NCBI GenBank assembly: GCA_036346395.1
Contig: CM070613.1
Coordinates: forward strand, 21,446,818 to 21,510,817
Reading direction: 5' to 3'
Source: Hsuehochloa calcarea
Taxonomy: Eukaryota; Streptophyta; Magnoliopsida; Poales; Poaceae
DNA length: 64,000 bases
Positions within the stretch are counted from its first letter, which is position 1. Each line of letters starts with the position of its first letter. The notes under the pieces are model-generated. The model saw nothing but the letters and a program-made list of their open reading frames with translations. It searched no databases and had not been told where the DNA came from. Both the position numbers and the translations under genes were made by a program. Below, one piece after another: positions 57,713 to 64,000 of the stretch.

Positions 57713-60100
57713 ATGACAATGGACAAGTATTCCACCAAGCCTCCAGATTTGATGGTCCGGATTACCCTTCCGAAGAGCCGAATGGAAACTTACATCCGTG
57801 CTCGTGGGTATGCCATCCGGAGAAAGGTGAAGGTTAGATTTGTTGTTCTCGCCGATGAGAACATCAATCTTTGGAAACATGGCCGATGTTGAGGCAAATG
57901 CTAAGGCAAGGAACATAATCATTCGTGGTTTAAGCGTATGAGTTTGATCGTATTTCTCATTTAATTTACGCTTACGACATCCGGGTGACCTCGATGCATA
58001 CCATGAGGGCACTACCCAGATTAAGGCGGTTCGACAAGACCAGTTCAAGCGTGAATACTGAGAAATTTGAGATGCTTGTCGGTGAATCTCTTGACGAGTG
58101 TTTTGGCGTTTTCACAAGATTTTGAGCAACCTCCGAGCGGTCGGTCTTACATACCCGACTCGGATAACGCCGACAGATGCTTTTCGCACTTGATCTTCGT
58201 GTTTGGGAGATGAAAGTGACTACCATCAAAGATAGCACGGACCTCTCGACCACGACTCTTGATGCGCTTTACTCGCGCCTCAAGACTCACGAGATTGACA
58301 TTGTCTCTCAAGGTCAAAGTCACAATCGATGGCTTTAGTCATCGATCCTACTTACGGATCTTCTTTCGAGTCGATCGTGGGTTCTCCTAGTCGCTCTGTG
58401 ACATAACCGATGATCGTTAGAGCGACTTGAGGATGAGCAGCTAGCCCTCCTAGCTCGGAAGTTTTCTCATGCCTACAAGAGGAGGAGGGATGGTAAAAGA
58501 GGAGGTCCTGTGATTTGTTTTGAGTGTGGTGGCCCCAACCACATCCGAGCAAGCTGTCCCAAGCTTGGGAAGGGCAAAGGTGACTATGGCGGTCCAAGCA
58601 AGAACGACTACATCGACAAGAACCGCAACACGAAGCCCTCAAAGACTGATCAAGGCAAGAAGAAGTTCCGCAACTTTGGGAAGGCAAAGAACACATTCCA
58701 TCGCGTCCTCACCGCCTCGGCGAACCGGACACCGGCGAGGTGGAGGGGTGGAGGACGATGATGGGAAGGACGATCATGATCCCAAGGACGACGGCAACTT
58801 CTCCGGCATGTGCTTCATGGCCCTCGGGCGAATCGAGCGACAATGAGTACTCCGACTCGACGAGGTTAGTCCCACTTACGACCGCTTAATGATGCTTTTC
58901 TTAAGCTAGGTAGATTTCACGCTAAGTCTAGGGCTAAGTGTTCGTGTTGGAGAAGGAAGTAGCTAGACTATCACGGAGCTTACTTTACTTACATCCGCTC
59001 CCTCCCGTGATGATTGTGACACTTGTCGTGCTTTGCTTGATGACATGGAAAAACTAAGGACCTTGCATGATAGTGTGTCCTCCGAACTTGACATGATTAA
59101 GGTAGAGAACATTAGCCTTCTTGTTGAATTAGAGATGAGTAGGGTAGCACCTCCTTCATCCACTACTATTGAGGCTACCGCTTGCACCTCTTGTGAGGTT
59201 AAGGACAATTCGTTTAGAGGTCTTTATACCATGTTGCTTGATCCACTCAAACTTGTGAAAATTGTAATAATCTCAAGATGAACCTAAAGCAGGCGATCAC
59301 AAAATTGTGAATTCAAGTCGCGCTTCTAGAGCCTATTGTTTCTTGTTTAAACTGTCCTAAGTTAATCTTTGAATTAGAATCAGATCAAGCGGTTTCAAGA
59401 AATGATTGATCACAAGAATAAATTGGCTCAAGATGCTTCTAAGGATCTTGTTAGCTCACCATGCAAGCAATGTAACAAACTAAAATGTGATTTGATTGCT
59501 TTGGATGAAAAATGTGTGAAGCTAACTAAGGACCTTCTAGAGACACAATCATCCGCTTGTATTGTGTCTTTGGGAAGAAGTCTAAGGGTTTGGTAGAGAC
59601 GCCTAGCAACGTGAACCAATCATAGCGAGGATCGTTCCCCCAAAGTCGGTGTGCGTGCACAAGCCAATCTTTCCTCTATTGTTGGTTCTTCTTACGCTCC
59701 CTTACCTTCTGCTGTCCCTTCTTCCCCTCGCTTCTTCTTGCACCTCTCTCTTTCGGAGTGTCAAGATCTTATGAACACTCTCGAGAGGTTTGTAGGAGGC
59801 AAGAAGAAGCTCAATCTCATTCTAGACAAATCTAAAATTTGCAGATTTAATCGTGGTCTAGGATATGATATCCGGGAGGATATGAGGAAGCATCCACCAT
59901 CGTGCTCAAAACCATAGCACGTGTGTGATCAAAACTAAGCCCGGGATCGAGAAAGTCAATTTTAAGTCGTGGGTTTTGTTCAAAGGATTTCGACAAGAAG
60001 GTGATTCCACTGCGACTTGCCCCTCGTAAGGCGAAGTATCATTGCACCTTCGCCGTAAAGATGGACATTTAGTTGATCATTGCTTCAGCGCCAAGATCGC
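57713..60100 (+). pseudogene. E2 Gag, heavily frameshifted
   Basis: ATG at 57713. Pieces in shifting frames: METYIRARGYAIRRKVK near 57783, DALYSRLKTHEIDIVSQGQ near 58260, a complete zinc knuckle CFECGGPNHIRASC at about 58512-58553, KFRNFGKAKNTFHRVLTA, a coiled-coil-like stretch at 59030-59200, and KKLNLILDKSKI near 59805. Frame changes occur every few tens of bases. Confidence 0.8.
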
Positions 60101-63100
60101 GTAGAGACCGTGTTGAGTCTCTTAGGCACATTCGTGGTCAGCCCGGATCTTGAGTGCACCTAAGACCAACACGAGGTCTAAGTTTGTTCCATCCGATGAT
60201 TTTGGGCAAGATCGAGGACTTGGTTTTCCGAGTTTTCTCGATTTCGTCCTCATGCTCCCTTTGGTCGTAATCTCCGCCGTCCCGAGGGTAGATCTCGTTT
60301 TCCTTTCGAGATAGCTACCATGGCGAGATCAAGATGTTATCGCACTTCGACTCGCTCTTCCATAGCAATGATCCAAAGAACAGTGAGATCTTTTGACTTG
60401 TTGAGTGACAGAGAGCGTAGGGTAGATAGAGGTCGGTCTTGCTTGACTACTTCATCATTGTCGCCGTGTTACTCAAGATTGGGTGCCAAAATCATCGTTG
60501 ATTCACCCCAAGATCGAGACTTTACTCTGCTTGACTCGTGGTCGCCATTTGGGAAGGAAAGGTCCGGATCGTGGACTCGGTTGTTCACGTCATATGACCG
60601 TGAGTCTCGTTGGTTTTCTTCCCTAGCCCGCGCTCCGGTGATGAGACGATCACTTTGGAGATGCTTCATTTGGGCGTCATCGCTAAAGGTACTGTGAGCA
60701 TTAATGATTCTTTTATTTTAAAAGATGTTGCCTTAGTAAGTAAGCCGCAGATAATCGCTTTGCCTCTCACCACCGATGACGGTTTCGAGGTGAGCTTTAA
60801 GAAAACAATTGCAAAATTCTTGATTCTTGGGTAGTCTAGTTTATGGATTTCGATATGGGAGGATCTTTCGCTGATTTTTCCGGATCTTCCGTGATCCTCT
60901 CCGATGTTTAATTGCTTCAATCCGTGATTTGACTTTCTCGCATAGGAGACTTGGTCATATAGGATTTGATCATCGACCGAGTTAGCGGCCACGATCTCAT
61001 TCGTGGTTTGCGAAACTCAAAATGGTCAAGGATCTTGTTTGTGCTCCTTGCCGCACGGCAAAATGGTTGCCGCTTCACATCCTCCGCCATAAATGACTAT
61101 GACAGATGCACCGTGTCAATCGCCCATATGGACACGATGGGACCCACTAGAGTGCGATCGATGAGGAGGGAAGTGGTACGTACTTGTCGTGGTCGATGAC
61201 TTCTCGAGGTATTCTTGGGTGTTTTTCTTAGCCTCAAGGATGAGACGTTTACTCTTTTCGTGGTCTTTTAGTAGGCTTTCTGTTGAGCTCCCTGTGCATT
61301 ACGAGCAACGCATGACCGATAATGGCACCGAGTTCAAGAATTCCTACTTTGAGAGTTTTGTGGTGAGACAGTGTAGAGCACCGTTCTCGTCTCCATACGC
61401 CCCCAACAAAATGGCGTTGTGGAAAGGAAGAACCGCACCTTGGTCGAGATGGCGGGACGATGCTTGATGAGTACTCTACACCTAGGAAGTTTTAATGAGG
61501 CAATTGCTCCGCTTGTCATGTTTCTAATGAGTTTTTCTTGGGCACTCTTGCATCGCACTTCTTATGAGTTGAGATATGGGCGAAAACCAGGCCTCGCATT
61601 TTCGTGTGTTTGGTTGCAAGTGTTTTATTCTCAAGTGCGGGAACCTAGATAAGTTCGAGTCACGATCTTGTGATGGGATCTTTACGGGTTACTCGACTTC
61701 TTCTCGTGCCTATAGAGTCAGGAATGCGAGTCTAGTAAATTGTTAGAGACTCGTGAGGTGACCTTTGATGAGGCCACAGGGACTAGGCCACGATATCTCG
61801 TGTTCTTTAGAGCGATCGAGTCCATCTTTGTGGACGAAGAGGAAGACGGAGATGAAGGTTGTCTACGATCCAGCTTCTTCTGCTCCTTTGAGGTGCCTTC
61901 TTCCATAGCACCTCGAGGAGATCACCCTTACCTTACGCTTCTTCGAAGCTAGTGGCTCTGCTCCTATCTCATCGATCATGAGGTAGAGGCCACTTCTTCA
62001 TCTCACCTCGACCTCCTAGACACATTCAAAAGGACCATCCTTCGTGAGCGGATCATTGGAGACCTCTTTGAGCGTGTCACACGCTCTAAGGTCGGTTTGT
62101 CTCTCTTCATCTCCATTCTCGCCTTGTCGCCTCATTTGAGCCCAAAGACGTTTGTCATGCTCTATCGACGAGTCTTGGACAAACGCTATGCATGAGGAGT
62201 TGGAAAACTTTGAAAGGAACAAGGTCGGTCCCTTGTTGAGCCCCTCAAGGTCACAATATCATTGGGACCAAATGGGTGTTCAAAACAAACAAAGTGAAGA
62301 TGGGTTAGTCATTCAAACAAGGCTAGGCCGGTAGCTCGGGGTACTCTCAAGTTGAGGGTCTAGATTTCAAGAGACTTTTGCCCTGTAGCTAGACTTGAAG
62401 CCATTAGAATCTCGCTTGCCTTTGCGACTTCTAAGGGTTTCAAGCTTTTCCAGATGGATGTCAAGAGTGCCTTTCTCAATGGCCTTATTGAGGAAGAAGT
62501 CTATGTCGATGACCTCCGGTTTCGAGAACCCCAAATACCCTAACCATGTCTACAAAGCTTTCCAAAGCTTTGTATGGACTCAAGCAGCTCCCGAGCTTGG
62601 TATGAAAGGCTTAAGTCCTATCTCACGAGCCATGGTTTTGAGATGGGTAAAATTGACAAAACCTTGTTCATCCGCCGCCTTGGCACCGATCTTCCGCTCG
62701 TCGGATCTATGTGGATGACATTATCTTTGGCGGCTCCTCGCGTGCTCTCGCTTCCCGTTTTCCGATGTCATGAGCTCGGAGTTTGAAATGAGCATGATGG
62801 GCGAGTTGAGCTTCTTCCTTGGCTTCCAAATCAAACAGACTCGGGAGGTACCTTTCTTCATCAAGGCAAATACACTCGAGACCTCCAAGCGTTCGACATG
62901 AATGATGGAAAGCCAAGATCAACTCCAATGGCATCTACTGTTGCTGCCTCGATCCGGATGAAGACGGCAAACCTGTTGACCAAAAGGAGTTCAGAGCATG
63001 ATTGGCTCTCTCTTGTACCTCACTGGCCTCGAGACCGGACATACACTTCTCGTGTGTCTTTGTGCTCGGTTTGAGCTTCTCCTCGCGTATCTCACCGTCA

Positions 63101-63640
63101 AAGCGGTGAAGCGCAACTTCGGTACCTTCGAGCTACCATTGACTATGGTATCCGGTACTCCTCCTCTTCTTGTCTATCTCTTAGAGCTTTCTCCGATGCG
63201 ACTTTCTTGGTTGTAGGATAGATAGGAAGAGCACCCGCACTTGCCAATTCATTGGCACTTCTCTTGTCTCGGTCGTCGAGGAAGCAATCCGGTGTTGCGC
63301 GATCCGCTCGCAGAGGCCGAGCACGTTGTCGCAGCCGATTGTTTGAGCCAAGTGCTTTGGATGGTCTCGACCTGCAGGATTTCGGGCTATCTATCGATGC
63401 GCTCCACTCTTTTGTGATAACACGTCTGCGATTTGCATTGCCAAGAACCCAGTGCAACATTCTCGGACCAAGCATATTGATATCGATATCACTTTCTTAG
63501 AGACCATGTAGAGAAGGGTGACATTGTGCTCCGGCCAGGAGAGTGAGCACCAGTTGGTGATATCTTCACTAAGCCTCTGGGCGACTCTCGGTTGCCACTC
63601 TGCGGGGAGAGCTTAGTGTGTTTGTCCTTACGGATCTTGT
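60101..63640 (+). pseudogene. E2 Pol (integrase, RT, RNase H), heavily frameshifted
   Basis: Recognisable pieces in order: NDSFILKDVALV near 60700, an integrase zinc segment RRLGHIGFDH near 60945, VVDDFSRYSWVFFLASR at 61186, ERKNRTLVEMA at 61421, RT TNAMHEELENFERNK at 62180, FQMDVKSAFLNGL near 62450, MGKIDKTLF near 62643, YVDDIIFGGS near 62707, GSLLYLT at 63000, AEAEHVVAADCLSQVLWMV near 63315, and HFLRDHVEKGDIVL near 63495. Most breaks look like small deletions. E2 cannot encode a working polyprotein. Confidence 0.82.
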
Positions 63641-64000
63641 GAGGGGGAGCGTTGTGCTACTCAGTATTATATTATATTATATTATATTATACGCTTACTC
63701 CTTTTCGGTTTCATTTCTTTTAATATTTCGGTCAAGTCCTTCCAAAGATAGGTTAGAGTGTTTCTCTTGCCACATTGCTTTGATTGCTACTTCTTGTCTT
63801 GTGCTTCTAGGATGTTGCTTATTAGTCGTCTCTTCCTCTCTAAGTAGAGCTTACTCACTTCTTATAGGTTCTAGCAGGGTCGGGCCACCCTTGGGTAGAG
63901 CAGGGACAGTGTTTGCTCCTTAGTGTTTGTGTAGATCACCTAATAGTCCTAGAATCATATGGGGTAGATAAGAATCATGCGAGCGATAGTTTTCTATATC
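63641..64000 (+). mobile_element. E2 3' spacer (runs off the window)
   Basis: After the Pol end the sequence has a (ATTAT)n tract (about 63663-63692) and T-rich sequence with no match to the start of the 5' LTR. In E1 the equivalent spacer is about 1.8 kb, so the 3' LTR of E2 is expected outside the window. Confidence 0.5.

Noticed and set aside
1..64000. tRNA, rRNA, CRISPR or bacterial operon features
   Set aside because: None seen; the sequence is a eukaryotic nuclear region with introns and plant transposons.

Overview
This is a plant nuclear window, most likely from a grass (Oryza or a close relative). The reasons are the class of receptor-like kinase present, with HMD/HLD-LKP catalytic loops, the density of Stowaway, Tourist, hAT and Mutator-type MITEs, the Ty1-copia and gypsy LTRs with TGGTATCAGAGC-type primer sites, and a tungrovirus-like endogenous viral fragment. 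Genus is inference.

Layout. 1-3.5 kb: gypsy-type LTR abutting a decayed copia gag with a 107-bp LTR. 4.9-7.1 kb (minus): kinase gene A. 7.2-16 kb: MITEs, a degenerate minisatellite and unassigned DNA. 16.3-32.7 kb (minus): gene B, one phase-consistent reading frame of at least 12 exons joining a kinase domain, a VAP-type MSP domain and a coatomer beta-prime-like WD40 propeller. Its introns hold three nested solo LTRs, each with a perfect 5-bp target duplication, and an endogenous pararetrovirus fragment lying between two copies of a 0.7-kb direct repeat. 33.6-37.2 kb (minus): kinase gene C. 37.3-43.6 kb: an old complete copia element. 44-44.75 kb: a TRIM. 46.5-64 kb: a nest of three copia elements in alternating orientation.

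The three kinases are one local family: same strand, same exon phases, and duplicated 5' leaders (four leader copies for three kinase bodies). A and C keep the catalytic Asp and DFG. B has lost both (HMN and GFY in place of HRD and DFG), so its kinase domain is probably a pseudokinase, now attached to two membrane-trafficking modules. This fusion is the strongest candidate for an unusual system in the window. Exon boundaries were assigned by eye from splice signals, reading phase and family similarity. Where B starts and ends is unresolved.
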